DNA of 64,000 nucleotides, from the NCBI RefSeq assembly GCF_900083545.1, contig NZ_LT559262.1:3460324-3524323 (forward strand). Reading direction: 5' to 3'. The DNA comes from Alistipes provencensis. GTDB taxonomy: Bacteria; Bacteroidota; Bacteroidia; Bacteroidales; Rikenellaceae. The notes below the pieces were generated by a model, which worked only from the letters and a program-made list of their open reading frames with translations, did not search any database and was not told the origin of the DNA. The position numbers and the translations under genes are program-made. This document shows, one piece after another, positions 17,856 through 26,153 of this stretch; within the stretch, counting starts at the first letter, position 1, and every line of letters begins with the position of its first letter.

Positions 17856-18617
17856 ATGACAGAAACCTTTACTATCTTCCTGATCGTCATGGCCCTGCTG
17901 GCCGGCGTGGTTTTCGCCGCGCTCCATTTCTTCGAAGCCGGATACGGCTACCTCTTCGACCGCCGCTACGGGCCTCCCGTGCCGAACCGGATCGGATGGG
18001 TGCTGATGGAGTCCCCGGTCTTCGTGCTGATGTGCGTGCTGTGGGCCTCGTCCGAGCGGATGTGGCAGGCCGGGCCGCTGGCGCTGTTCCTGCTCTTTCA
18101 GGCCCACTACCTCCAACGGGCCTTCATCTTCCCGCTGCTGATCCGCGGCAAGGGCAAAATGCCCCTCGGCATCGTACTGATGGGCATGACGTTCAACACC
18201 CTCAACGCCCTGATGCAGGGCGGATGGATTTTCTACGTCTCGCCCGCGGATTATTACGCCGGATGGTTTTCGCAGCCCTACATCTACATCGGCGGAGCGC
18301 TGTTCATCGCCGGCATGACCGTAAACCTCCATTCCGACCACATCATCCGCAACCTGCGGAAGCCCGGCGACACGCGCCACTACATCCCCCGCGGCGGCAT
18401 GTTCCGCTACGTCTCGTCGGCCAACTATTTCGGCGAGCTGATGGAATGGGTGGGATTCGCCATCGCCTCGTGGTCGTGGGCCGGAGCGGTCTTCGCGTGG
18501 TGGACCTTCGCCAACCTCGCACCCCGCGCCGCGTCGCTGCGCCGCCGTTACGAACAGGAGTTCGGCGAGGAATTCACCCGACTCCGCCGAAAACGCATCA
18601 TACCCTTCATCTATTAA
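17856..18617 (+). CDS. 3-oxo-5-alpha-steroid 4-dehydrogenase-like (5-alpha-reductase) membrane protein
   Basis: A 253-residue polytopic protein of the steroid 5-alpha-reductase/isoprenylcysteine-methyltransferase superfamily. It has about six hydrophobic segments and the C-terminal NADPH-site pattern: HIIRNLRKPGD, YIPRGGMFRYVSSANYFGEL.EW and a final LRRRYEQEFGEEF. These enzymes reduce a delta-4 double bond of a 3-oxo-steroid to the 5-alpha product. The next two genes are an OYE-like reductase and an SDR on the same strand, the composition described for isoallolithocholate-forming Bacteroidales. The substrate is inferred. Confidence 0.82.
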   Translation: MTETFTIFLIVMALLAGVVFAALHFFEAGYGYLFDRRYGPPVPNRIGWVLMESPVFVLMCVLWASSERMWQAGPLALFLLFQAHYLQRAFIFPLLIRGKGKMPLGIVLMGMTFNTLNALMQGGWIFYVSPADYYAGWFSQPYIYIGGALFIAGMTVNLHSDHIIRNLRKPGDTRHYIPRGGMFRYVSSANYFGELMEWVGFAIASWSWAGAVFAWWTFANLAPRAASLRRRYEQEFGEEFTRLRRKRIIPFIY

Positions 18618-18684
18618 CCGCCTTAAAAGGCGGATTTAGGTTGCGGACGGTCTGTCACAACGTTTTTCACCCAGCTCTGCGCCC
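18615..18684 (+). repeat. Stop-codon hairpin repeat, family B, copy 1
   Basis: Starting at the TAA of the 5-alpha-reductase gene: CCGCCTTAAAAGGCGG hairpin, TTTAGG, GCGGACGGTCTGTCA and finally CTCTGCGCCC. The same order occurs, read on the minus strand, at 30954-31016 and 40618-40820. Confidence 0.75.
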
Positions 18685-18715
18685 CAACTGTTTAACTTCC
18701 AACTTTTAATATAAA

Positions 18716-19927
18716 ATGTCTTCCCTTTTCACCCCTTATAAGTTAGGCCCCGTCACGCTGCGCAACCGCACGATCCGTTCGGCGGCCTTCGAGTCGATGG
18801 GCAAGGACTTCGGCCCCACGCAGCAACTCAAGGATTACCACGTCGCCGTGGCCCGCGGAGGCGTGGGCATGACCACGCTGGCCTATGCCGCCGTATGCCG
18901 CAGCGGTCTGTCGTTCAACAAGCAGTTGTGGCTGCGCCCCGAGATCGTCCCGGGGCTGCGCGACATCACCGACGCCGTACACCGCGAGGGAGCCGCCGCA
19001 GCCATCCAGATCGGCCATTGCGGCAACATGACCCACTGGACCACCGCCGGGCAGATGCCCATCGGCGCCTCGACGGGATTCAACCTATACGCCTACACGC
19101 CCGTCCGGGGGATGAAGAAACGCGAGATCGAACAGGTCGCGCGGGATTTCGGCACGGCGGTGCGCACGGCCCACGACGCCGGATTCGACTCCGTGGAGGT
19201 GCACGCCGGGCACGGCTACCTCATCTCGCAGTTCCTATCGCCCTACACCAACCACCGCCGCGACGAGTACGGCGGATCGCTGGAAAACCGCATGCGCTTC
19301 ATGCGCATGTGTCTGGGCGAGGCGGTCGAGGCGGCCCGGGCGTGCGGCATGGCCATCACCGTGAAACACAACATGTACGACGGTTTCAAAGGGGGCATCG
19401 AGATTCCCGAAAGCATCGAGATCGCCAAGGTCATCGAATCGTTCGGCGTGGACGGCATCGTCCTCTCGGGCGGATTCGTCTCGAAGGCTCCGATGGCCGT
19501 GATGCGGGGACTGATCCCGATATACACGATGAGCTACTACTCGCCGCTGTGGCTGCGCTACTTCATCCGCTGGTGCGGGCCCTTTATGATAAAACAGTTC
19601 CCCTTCGAAGAGTGCTACTTTCTGGAGGACGCCAAAAAGTTCCGCGCCGAGCTGAAAGGGCCGCTCATCTATGTCGGGGGACTCGTCAGCCGCGAGGGCA
19701 TCGACCGGGCGCTGGACGCCGGGTTCGAACTGGTGCAGATGGCCCGGGCGCTGGTGAACGACCCGTCGTTCGTCGACAAGCTCCGCGCGGGCGACGCCTC
19801 GACGCGCAGCGCCTGCGACCACCGCAACTACTGCATCGCGCGGATGTACTCCGTGGACATGAAGTGCTGCAAGGATTGCCCCGACCTGCCGCGAAAGATC
19901 GTCGAGGAATTAAAACGTCTGCCTTAA
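18716..19927 (+). CDS. OYE-family NADH:flavin oxidoreductase (candidate 3-oxo-delta-4 steroid 5-beta-reductase)
   Basis: A 403-residue single-domain old yellow enzyme-like TIM barrel. It shows LGPVTLRNRTIRSA, the flavin/substrate motif VHAGHGYLISQFLSPYTNHRRDEYGGSLENR, and the C-terminal phosphate-binding YVGGLVSREG..MARALVNDP. A cysteine-rich end (ACDHRNYC and KCCKDCP) suggests an iron-sulfur cluster as in BaiCD/BaiH-type enzymes, but the C-terminal NAD-binding domain of those is absent. It is two bases upstream of the SDR gene and 98 bases after the 5-alpha-reductase. A 5-beta-steroid reductase role is inferred from family and context. Confidence 0.82.
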   Translation: MSSLFTPYKLGPVTLRNRTIRSAAFESMGKDFGPTQQLKDYHVAVARGGVGMTTLAYAAVCRSGLSFNKQLWLRPEIVPGLRDITDAVHREGAAAAIQIGHCGNMTHWTTAGQMPIGASTGFNLYAYTPVRGMKKREIEQVARDFGTAVRTAHDAGFDSVEVHAGHGYLISQFLSPYTNHRRDEYGGSLENRMRFMRMCLGEAVEAARACGMAITVKHNMYDGFKGGIEIPESIEIAKVIESFGVDGIVLSGGFVSKAPMAVMRGLIPIYTMSYYSPLWLRYFIRWCGPFMIKQFPFEECYFLEDAKKFRAELKGPLIYVGGLVSREGIDRALDAGFELVQMARALVNDPSFVDKLRAGDASTRSACDHRNYCIARMYSVDMKCCKDCPDLPRKIVEELKRLP

Positions 19928-19928
19928 G

Positions 19929-20741
19929 ATGAAACGCGGAGAAGTCACACCGGGAAGCGCCCGGGCGCTCGTCACGGGCGCCGGATCGGGCATCGGGCGC
20001 TGCTATGCCCTGCGGCTGGCGGCGCTGGGCTACGACCTCGTACTGGCGGGCAACCGCCGCGAACCGCTGGAGGCGGTGCGCAGCGAGATTCTCGCCGCTG
20101 CGAATCGCTGCGACGTGCGCATCGTCGAGATCGACCTCGCACGCGTGGAGGCCGCCGCGGAACTCTGGGACGCCGTGGGGCGCGAAGGGGTCGCAATCGA
20201 CGTACTGATAAACAACGCCGGGATTTTCTCGTTCCGCGACATCCTCGCCACGCCGCCCGAGCGCATCGAACGCATCCTGCTCCTGCACACCCTCACGAAC
20301 ACCCAGTTGTGCCGTCTGGCGGCCGCCGACATGGTGCGCCGCGGCTGCCGGGGGCATATTCTCAACATGTCCTCCTACTCGCTGTGGATGCCCTTTCCGG
20401 GGCTGTCGCTGTACAGCGCGTCGAAAGCCTACCTGCGGTCGTTCTCGGTAGCGTTCTCGAAGGAGGTCGAGGAGCACGGCATCCGCGTCACGGCGGTCTG
20501 TCCGGCGGGCGTCGCCACGGACCTCTACGGGCTGACACCCCGCTGGCAGCGCATCGGCAAGCGTCTCGGGGTGCTCATCACCGCCGACTCGTGCGCCCGG
20601 CGCGGGCTCAGGGCCCTGTGGCGGGGACGCCGGTGCATCGTCCCCGACTGGTGGAACCGCGCATGGATACCCCTTTGCAAGGTACTGCCGATGTGGGTAT
20701 TACGGCCGATACGGAAGTTTACAATGAAATTTCAAAAATAG
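19929..20741 (+). CDS. SDR oxidoreductase (candidate hydroxysteroid dehydrogenase)
   Basis: A 270-residue short-chain dehydrogenase with the cofactor motif TGAGSGIG (16-23), NNAG (95-98), a catalytic serine in NMSSYS (147-151) and the Y162-K166 pair (YSASK). The C-terminal region has WWNRAWIPL and a basic end, as in 17-beta/3-beta-HSD-like SDRs. Gly-Asn-Arg after beta-2 (LAGNRRE) favours NADP(H). It is nearly fused to the OYE gene (one base between stop and start), so both are translated together. A 3-beta-hydroxysteroid role is inference. Confidence 0.82.
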   Translation: MKRGEVTPGSARALVTGAGSGIGRCYALRLAALGYDLVLAGNRREPLEAVRSEILAAANRCDVRIVEIDLARVEAAAELWDAVGREGVAIDVLINNAGIFSFRDILATPPERIERILLLHTLTNTQLCRLAAADMVRRGCRGHILNMSSYSLWMPFPGLSLYSASKAYLRSFSVAFSKEVEEHGIRVTAVCPAGVATDLYGLTPRWQRIGKRLGVLITADSCARRGLRALWRGRRCIVPDWWNRAWIPLCKVLPMWVLRPIRKFTMKFQK

Positions 20742-21000
20742 GTCTTTGAGTTATACCCGTTAACCGCGGCCTCCGTCCGCGGAGACTTATGTACTTTTTT
20801 CCGCAAAAAGTACCAAAAACTCCCCGACAGATGCCTCCGCCTACGACGAACCGTCTAACGCTGGCTCCGGGCGACTATTCGCGGGGGCGCACGCGCCCCG
20901 TCCCCTCCGCTCGCGCTTTTAGTCGGTCCGTCGTTTTACGGCTCCGGCATCGAGTCGGGATCAACCATCGCATTAGATAATAAAAGATAAAAAACAAAAT
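20742..21000. other. Gene-free interval with a reading-frame-like repeat
   Basis: About 260 bases without a credible gene. It holds a CCGCGG..CCGCGG hairpin, a GTACTTTTTTCCGCAAAAAGTAC inverted repeat arm pair, and a GC-rich stretch that reads as arginine/proline-rich peptide in several frames, typical of dispersed noncoding repeats. An A/T-rich block directly precedes the next gene. Confidence 0.5.
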
Positions 21001-21642
21001 ATGGAAAAGATCAAAAATGTAGTCTTCGACCTCGGAGGAGTTCTCGTGGGTCTGGATTTCGACCGCTGCACGGCGGCATTCCGCAGTCTCGGCATGGACG
21101 CCGTGGCGCGGATCATAAGCCCCTACTACCCCGCCGAGATGATCGGACGCCTCGAACACGGCGACATCTCGTTCCACGAAGCCTGCGACCGGATGCGGGA
21201 ACTCGCGGGAACCCCGGAGGTCACCGACGACGAGATCGCTTGGGCCTACGGGGAGTTCCTGACGGAAATACCCGTCGAAAAGCTCCGCCGGATCGACGCC
21301 CTGCGCGAAAAAGGCATCCGCACCTATGTCCTCTCGAACAACAACCCTGCGTCGATGGAGTGCATCCGGCAAATGTTCACGGCCGACGGCAAGACGATGG
21401 AGGAGTACTTCGACGCCGTGTACCTCTCCTATGAACTGCACGAACTGAAGCCCTCGGAAGCCATTTTCCGCAAGATGATCGCCGCCGGGGGCATGCGCCC
21501 CGAAGAGACGCTCTTCATCGACGACGGACAGAAGAACGTCGAAGCGGCCCGCGAGCTGGGCTTCTCGGTCTACATGCCCGCCCCCGGGGAGGATTTCGGG
21601 CACATCCTTGAAAACCTGAACCGTTATGAAGAAAATCTATAA
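21001..21642 (+). CDS. HAD-superfamily phosphatase (YihX-like)
   Basis: A 213-residue HAD hydrolase, subfamily IA. Motif I is VVFDLGGVLV (Asp10; the second Asp is replaced by Gly, as in YihX-like sugar phosphatases), motif II VLSNNNP, motif III ELKPSEAIF and motif IV FIDDGQKNVEAA. It probably removes phosphate from a small sugar phosphate; substrate unknown. It overlaps the start of the DUF748 gene by 17 bases. Confidence 0.87.
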   Translation: MEKIKNVVFDLGGVLVGLDFDRCTAAFRSLGMDAVARIISPYYPAEMIGRLEHGDISFHEACDRMRELAGTPEVTDDEIAWAYGEFLTEIPVEKLRRIDALREKGIRTYVLSNNNPASMECIRQMFTADGKTMEEYFDAVYLSYELHELKPSEAIFRKMIAAGGMRPEETLFIDDGQKNVEAARELGFSVYMPAPGEDFGHILENLNRYEENL

Positions 21643-24046
21643 GATACTCCTGATTACGCTGGCCGTACTGATCGTACTGGTGCTGGCCGTGGCCATCGCC
21701 GCGTCGCCCGTGGCAAAGAGCTACATCGAGAAGCACGACCGCGAGTTGCTGGGCCGCTCGATCCGCATGGAGCGGCTGCGCATGAACATCTTCACGGGAC
21801 GCCTGCGCGTCGAGGGGCTGAAGATCGGCGGCAGCGACGACTCGACGACGTTCTTCGCACTCGACAGTTTCGACATGCGCATGCGCATCCTGCCGCTGCT
21901 GTCGAGCCGCGTCACGGTGAAGCACATCACCCTCGCGGGGCTCGACGTGAAGGTCTACCAGCGGGGCAGCGCGTTCAGCTTCGACGACATCATCGCGCAC
22001 TTCGCATCGGACACCACGGCCGTTACGGAACCCGCGGAGCCCTCCGACCCGTGGGAGATCGGGATTTACAACATCGCCATCCGCAACGGGCATCTCTTCT
22101 ACAAGGACCTCGAACTCGACGCCACATGGGGGCTCAACGACATCAACCTCCAAATTCCGGGCGTCTACTTCGGCGGCGAAAAGACCGACGTGGGCGCCGT
22201 GCTGAACTTCGCCGAGGGCGGTTCGCTCTCCACGAGCGTCGCCTACGACATCGACACCTCGGAGTTCGACATCGGGCTGAAACTCGACGGACTGGCGCTG
22301 ACGGGCATGCTCCCCTATTTCCGCCAATGGCTCGACATCGGGGCCGTCGAGGGACGCCTCTCGGCCGACGTGCGGCTGCGGGGCAACACCGAGCATCTGC
22401 TGGCCCTGCGCACCGAAGGCACGGCCTCACTTGCGCAGTTCGCGCTGAAAGACCTGCGCCAGCAGCCCGTGGCCGGGGTCGACACGCTGGGCGTGAAACT
22501 CGCCGAGGGCGATCTGGGACAGATGCGTTTCCGCTTCGACCGCCTCTACGTCGGGGGATTCTCGCTTGCGGCCGAACTCACGCCCGAGGGCGACAACATT
22601 TCGGCGCTGATGAAATCCTCGTCCGAAAGTCCGGAACAGCCCGTCGAAACGACGTCGGAGGCCCCCGCAGGGTCCGCTCCGGTGTTGCAGATCGCCGATC
22701 TGGAGATCACCGGCGGCAAGGTCTCGTTCCGCGACCTGACGATGGCCAAACCTTTCGAATACGTCATCAGTGAAATCCGCATGCGGAGCCGCGATTTCGA
22801 CCCCTCGAAGCGCAACAACCTGCAGGTCGACGCCCGGATGCAGCGCACCGGATCGGCGAAACTCCGCTGGGAGGGAACGCTCGACGACCTGAACAACCAG
22901 AACATCACGCTCTCGCTGTCGAACCTCAATCTGAAAGACTTCACGCCCTACTGCGAGCATTTCACGGCCTACCCCATCACGGGCGGCAACCTCACCTTCC
23001 GCAGTCAGAACGTCATCCGCAACCGCTATCTCGACGGCACGAACCACCTCGACGCCTTCGAGCCCAAGGTGGACAAGAAACGCAAGGAGCTGAAACCCGA
23101 AATGAACATCCCGCTCAAGCTGGGGCTCTATGTGCTCCGGGACAAGAAGGGCCATGTGAAGATGGACCTCCCGGTGGGCGGCAACCTCGACTCGCCGGAG
23201 TTCTCCTACCGCAAAATCGTGCTGAAAGCCATCGGCAACGTGCTGCTCAAGGTGGTGACGGCGCCTTTCTCGTTCCTCTCGGGCGGCAACAAGGACCTCG
23301 AATACATCGCCCTCGACCCGGCGCAGTATGCCTTTACGTCGGAGCAGTACGCTTCGTTCGACCAGATCGCCCAGATGCTCAAGGACAAACCCGAGATGCA
23401 GATCGCGTTGACCCAGCGCATCAACCTCGCCCGGGCCCTGCCCGCACAGAGCGTCAACGTCCTGCGTCTGGCCTACCACAACAGCCTCGCGGCGGCCGAC
23501 TCGACCGGGCAGCGGCCCCGGCTCTCGATGCTCGAATACGAAAAACTCCAGCAGATCGACATCCGCCTCCCGGCCGTCGGAGCATTCGCCGACTCGCTGC
23601 TCGCCCTGCGCGGCATCTCCCCGCAGGGGATGTCGCCCAATGCCAAGGCGCTGGCCCTCTACCGCGACGATGCCCTCCGCCTGCTGCGGCGGATGATGGC
23701 TTCGCGCGACAAGGCCCTCGGGGAGTACATGCTCACCACCCACGGCGTACAGGCCCCGGCATTCCGGCTCCAGCCGATGGATTCGGCAGCCCTGACGACC
23801 TATGCGGGCCGCGACCGTTACACCATCGCTCTGGGTCTCGACGGCGAGACCATCGAGATCGGCGACGACACGGCGGATGCGGATTCCGGGGATTCGGCCC
23901 CGGCTGCGATCCCGGCGGACAGCACGTCCGTTCCGGCACCCGCCGCCACCGCCCCGGCTGCGGACACTACGATTCCGGAAGCCCCCGCGGAAAGCCCGGC
24001 GACGGATTCCACTGCCTCCGGACCCGAAACCCCTCCGGGCGTCTGA
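21626..24046 (+). CDS. DUF748/AsmA-like envelope protein
   Basis: An 806-residue protein with one N-terminal membrane helix (about 5-28) and a long periplasmic part rich in beta-strand, in the AsmA/DUF748 style. Repeated motifs include WEIGIYNIAIRNGHLFYKD and IADLEITGGKVSFRDLT, then a conserved TFRSQNVIRNRYLDGTNHL and an OmpA-like closing region near EQYASFDQIAQML. The last ~60 residues are low-complexity Ala/Pro/Asp/Ser. Such proteins are linked to lipid transport or outer-membrane upkeep. Expressed with the HAD phosphatase. Confidence 0.8.
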   Translation: MKKIYKILLITLAVLIVLVLAVAIAASPVAKSYIEKHDRELLGRSIRMERLRMNIFTGRLRVEGLKIGGSDDSTTFFALDSFDMRMRILPLLSSRVTVKHITLAGLDVKVYQRGSAFSFDDIIAHFASDTTAVTEPAEPSDPWEIGIYNIAIRNGHLFYKDLELDATWGLNDINLQIPGVYFGGEKTDVGAVLNFAEGGSLSTSVAYDIDTSEFDIGLKLDGLALTGMLPYFRQWLDIGAVEGRLSADVRLRGNTEHLLALRTEGTASLAQFALKDLRQQPVAGVDTLGVKLAEGDLGQMRFRFDRLYVGGFSLAAELTPEGDNISALMKSSSESPEQPVETTSEAPAGSAPVLQIADLEITGGKVSFRDLTMAKPFEYVISEIRMRSRDFDPSKRNNLQVDARMQRTGSAKLRWEGTLDDLNNQNITLSLSNLNLKDFTPYCEHFTAYPITGGNLTFRSQNVIRNRYLDGTNHLDAFEPKVDKKRKELKPEMNIPLKLGLYVLRDKKGHVKMDLPVGGNLDSPEFSYRKIVLKAIGNVLLKVVTAPFSFLSGGNKDLEYIALDPAQYAFTSEQYASFDQIAQMLKDKPEMQIALTQRINLARALPAQSVNVLRLAYHNSLAAADSTGQRPRLSMLEYEKLQQIDIRLPAVGAFADSLLALRGISPQGMSPNAKALALYRDDALRLLRRMMASRDKALGEYMLTTHGVQAPAFRLQPMDSAALTTYAGRDRYTIALGLDGETIEIGDDTADADSGDSAPAAIPADSTSVPAPAATAPAADTTIPEAPAESPATDSTASGPETPPGV

Positions 24047-24097
24047 GCGGCGGCCCGGAACAAGGATCGGCACGCCCCGCGCTTTTCGCGGCAAAAG

Positions 24098-24129
24098 TTT
24101 GCCGGAACGGAAAAAAGCGGTTATATTTG
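24098..24129 (+). promoter_or_regulatory. Promoter of the first tRNA-Pro
   Basis: TTTG, 20 bases, then TATATTTG, about 90 bases upstream of the tRNA. Confidence 0.7.
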
Positions 24130-24217
24130 CACCCCGGAACCGCTGAGGTTCCCCCGACCGGAAAAGTCCGGGGATGATTCCCAAGGAATCATTCGCAGGC
24201 TTCAGGGCCGGGAACGA

Positions 24218-24292
24218 CGGGGTGTAGCGCAGTCCGGTTAGCGCACCTGCTTTGGGAGCAGGGGGTCGTGGGTTCGAATCCCGCTACCCCGA
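24218..24292 (+). tRNA. tRNA-Pro (anticodon TGG)
   Basis: Acceptor CGGGGTG pairs with TACCCCG; D arm AGCGCAGTCCGGTTAGCGC; anticodon loop TTTGGGA closed by a CCTGC/GCAGG stem; T loop GGTTCGAATCC. CCA is not encoded. A terminator follows within ten bases. Confidence 0.96.
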
Positions 24293-24300
24293 CGAAACTC

Positions 24301-24335
24301 GAAAATCCTTTGCCTGTCGGCAAAGGATTTTTTTG
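24301..24335 (+). terminator. Terminator of the first tRNA-Pro
   Basis: AAATCCTTTGCC and GGCAAAGGATTT form the stem, followed by TTTTTTG. Confidence 0.9.
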
Positions 24336-24426
24336 TGGGCATGACGGTTATCGCAAACGAAGGCGGGCAATCCGGTCCCCGCCGGGGCAGAAATGCCGGC
24401 AGGGGCACAAATTTTCCGGAAATAAT

Positions 24427-24457
24427 TTTGACTTTTCGGATTTTCGGCTTATCTTTG
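24427..24457 (+). promoter_or_regulatory. Promoter of the second tRNA-Pro
   Basis: TTTG, 19 bases, TATCTTTG: a consensus Bacteroidetes promoter 30 bases before the tRNA. Confidence 0.8.
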
Positions 24458-24487
24458 TGCGCTCTTAAAACGATAAGAGTACTTGTT

Positions 24488-24562
24488 CGGGGTGTAGCGC
24501 AGTCCGGTTAGCGCGCCAGCTTCGGGAGTTGGAGGTCGCTGGTTCGAATCCAGTCTCCCCGA
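24488..24562 (+). tRNA. tRNA-Pro (anticodon CGG)
   Basis: Same layout as the tRNA 270 bases upstream; the anticodon loop TTCGGGA gives CGG. The acceptor stem CGGGGTG/CTCCCCG has a T-T mismatch at the sixth pair. The T loop and D arm are intact. The near-identical downstream terminator shows the pair arose by tandem duplication. Confidence 0.93.
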
Positions 24563-24570
24563 CAAAAAGA

Positions 24571-24604
24571 GAAATCCTTTGCCAATTGGCAAAGGATTTT
24601 TTTG
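24571..24604 (+). terminator. Terminator of the second tRNA-Pro
   Basis: AAATCCTTTGCC and GGCAAAGGATTT stem with a run of T, a near copy of the one at 24301. Confidence 0.9.
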
Positions 24605-24763
24605 TGGACACGACGAAAGTCCGCAACTTGTTGCAGGACTGACGACGGGGAGACAAAAAGAAATCTCCGAAGGAGGATTTCGTCGATTTTTGTATACCCT
24701 ATCAAGGGCCTCCACGGGAAAGCGGAGCACGGTTATCGTGAGCCAAGGCGAGCGATGCGACGC

Positions 24764-24782
24764 AATCCGGTCTCCCCGACAA
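24764..24782 (+). repeat. Duplicated 3' end of tRNA-Pro (att-like)
   Basis: AATCCGGTCTCCCCGACAA repeats the tRNA-Pro(CGG) 3' end at 24547-24565 with one mismatch, 217 bases downstream. Only the last ~16 tRNA bases are present, so it is not a tRNA gene. It resembles an attachment-site scar; no integrase lies near. Confidence 0.55.
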
Positions 24783-24806
24783 TATCTGACAGATAATCTC
24801 TTTTTA

Positions 24807-25883
24807 TTATTTCAGCCGCTTGTAGTGGCAATAGAGCAACTCTCCGTCGTCGCCGCGCAGGTGCATGCCCCCGCCCAGACAGTAGCGGAACATCCGGCAG
24901 TCGGCGCAGGGGCCTTTGCGGGCCCATTCGCGGTCGCGGAACGGCTCGAAGCGGTTCTGCCACACATCCCAGAATTTGTCTTGATAGATATTCCCCTGAT
25001 GGTAGTTGGCGCGGATCGACGTGCAGCCTGAAATGGCGCCGTCGACGCGGATCGAAGCCACCGAGATGCCCGCCGCACACTGGTAAAACTGGTCGCGGAC
25101 CTCGGCTTCGTAGCCGCCCAGAAACCCTTCGCAGGCATAGCTGGCATCGATCCGGCCCTCGCGGCGGGTCCGGCGGATGAAATCCAGCATTTCTCGGAAC
25201 TCGGCGTCGGTCATCCGCAGCGTCGGGTCGTCCTTGGCCCGGCCCATCGGGAAGATCGAGAAGAGCCGCCAGTGGCGCACCCCCTCGGCGATCAGCATAT
25301 CGCGGAAAGCCTCCAACTGCGGGACCATCGCTCCCGTGACGCAGGTCACCACGTCGTACGACAGCGACGGTTCGCGCACGACCATCCGCACGGCGTCCAG
25401 CGCGCGGTCGTAACTGCGGGCATGGCCGCGGATGTAGTTGTGCTCGCGTTCGAAGCCGTCGAGACTCACCGAAACCGATCGCAAACCGGCATCCAACAGC
25501 CGCCGGAACCGCTCCGGGGTCAGGGCCATGCCGTTGGTCACCATGCCCCACGGATAACCGCGTCGCGTGACCTCGGCGCCCGCCTCCTCCAAATCCGCGC
25601 GGACCAGCACCTCGCCGCCCGAGAAGATGATAAGCACGTCGGCAGGATCGACGTGGGGCGTAACCTCCTCGTCGAGGACTTTCAGGAAATCGGCCAGCGG
25701 CATGTCGGCCACACCGGGGTCCACGCGGCAGTCGCTGCCGCAATGACGGCACGCGAGGTTGCAGCGCAGCGTACACTCCCAGAAAAGCGTATCGAGACGG
25801 TGTTCACGCACCGTCGAAACATAGAGATCGGAAAAAATATCGAGGGCCAGTCGTTTGCGAAGCCCCAGCCGGCAGCCGGGCAT
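24807..25883 (-). CDS. Radical SAM/SPASM enzyme of an rSAM/lipoprotein pair
   Basis: A 358-residue radical SAM protein with the cluster motif CNLACRHC (Cys41, 45, 48), the GGE-type motif IIFSGGEVLV and a C-terminal SPASM region with many cysteines (FYQCAAG, ISGCTSI, GPCADCRMFRYCLGGG, LLYCHYKR) for auxiliary Fe-S clusters. SPASM enzymes usually modify peptides. It starts three bases after a small lipoprotein gene on the same strand. This matches the Bacteroidales rSAM/lipoprotein system named in TIGRFAMs (TIGR04133 with TIGR04134, from memory), whose function is not known to me. The lipoprotein is the obvious candidate substrate. Confidence 0.88.
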   Translation of the reverse strand: MPGCRLGLRKRLALDIFSDLYVSTVREHRLDTLFWECTLRCNLACRHCGSDCRVDPGVADMPLADFLKVLDEEVTPHVDPADVLIIFSGGEVLVRADLEEAGAEVTRRGYPWGMVTNGMALTPERFRRLLDAGLRSVSVSLDGFEREHNYIRGHARSYDRALDAVRMVVREPSLSYDVVTCVTGAMVPQLEAFRDMLIAEGVRHWRLFSIFPMGRAKDDPTLRMTDAEFREMLDFIRRTRREGRIDASYACEGFLGGYEAEVRDQFYQCAAGISVASIRVDGAISGCTSIRANYHQGNIYQDKFWDVWQNRFEPFRDREWARKGPCADCRMFRYCLGGGMHLRGDDGELLYCHYKRLK

Positions 25884-25886
25884 GGC

Positions 25887-26153
25887 CTACTCCCCGGACG
25901 GCGTTGAAGCCTCCTCGCGGGGCTGTTCCGTAACCGGGGGCAGCGAATCGGGCTGCTGGCGCTCCATGCGCTTGATGCGGACGCTGTCGGAAACCCGCAC
26001 GCCGTACATCACGACGATGCGGGGATTGGACGAACCGGACTCGACCTTCACGCCGGAAGCCCCGTCCTTATCTTTGGGCGCGTTCTTCACCGACGAGCAG
26101 GCCGCGGAGAATCCCAGAAGGGCCGCCAGTGCAATTTTCAGTTTTCTGTTCAT
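25887..26153 (-). CDS. Small lipoprotein partner of the radical SAM enzyme
   Basis: An 88-residue predicted lipoprotein: signal MNRKLKIALAALLGFSAAC with the lipobox cysteine at 19, a short polar linker, a central NPRIVVMYGVRVSDS segment and a Glu/Pro/Ser-rich tail. The MYG segment resembles the conserved MYG core I recall from lipoproteins encoded beside this radical SAM class. It is the first gene of the two-gene unit. It may be the modified substrate, anchored at the inner or outer membrane after export; this is inferred from pairing only. Confidence 0.75.
   Translation of the reverse strand: MNRKLKIALAALLGFSAACSSVKNAPKDKDGASGVKVESGSSNPRIVVMYGVRVSDSVRIKRMERQQPDSLPPVTEQPREEASTPSGE

Noticed and set aside
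20789..20980. A 63-codon Arg/Pro-rich open frame after the SDR gene
   Set aside because: Its composition is that of GC-rich noncoding repeats, it has no start context, and the same stretch reads as similar low-complexity peptide in other frames.
24760..24782. A third tRNA-Pro
   Set aside because: Only the T-arm end and acceptor 3' strand are present; the D and anticodon arms are missing.
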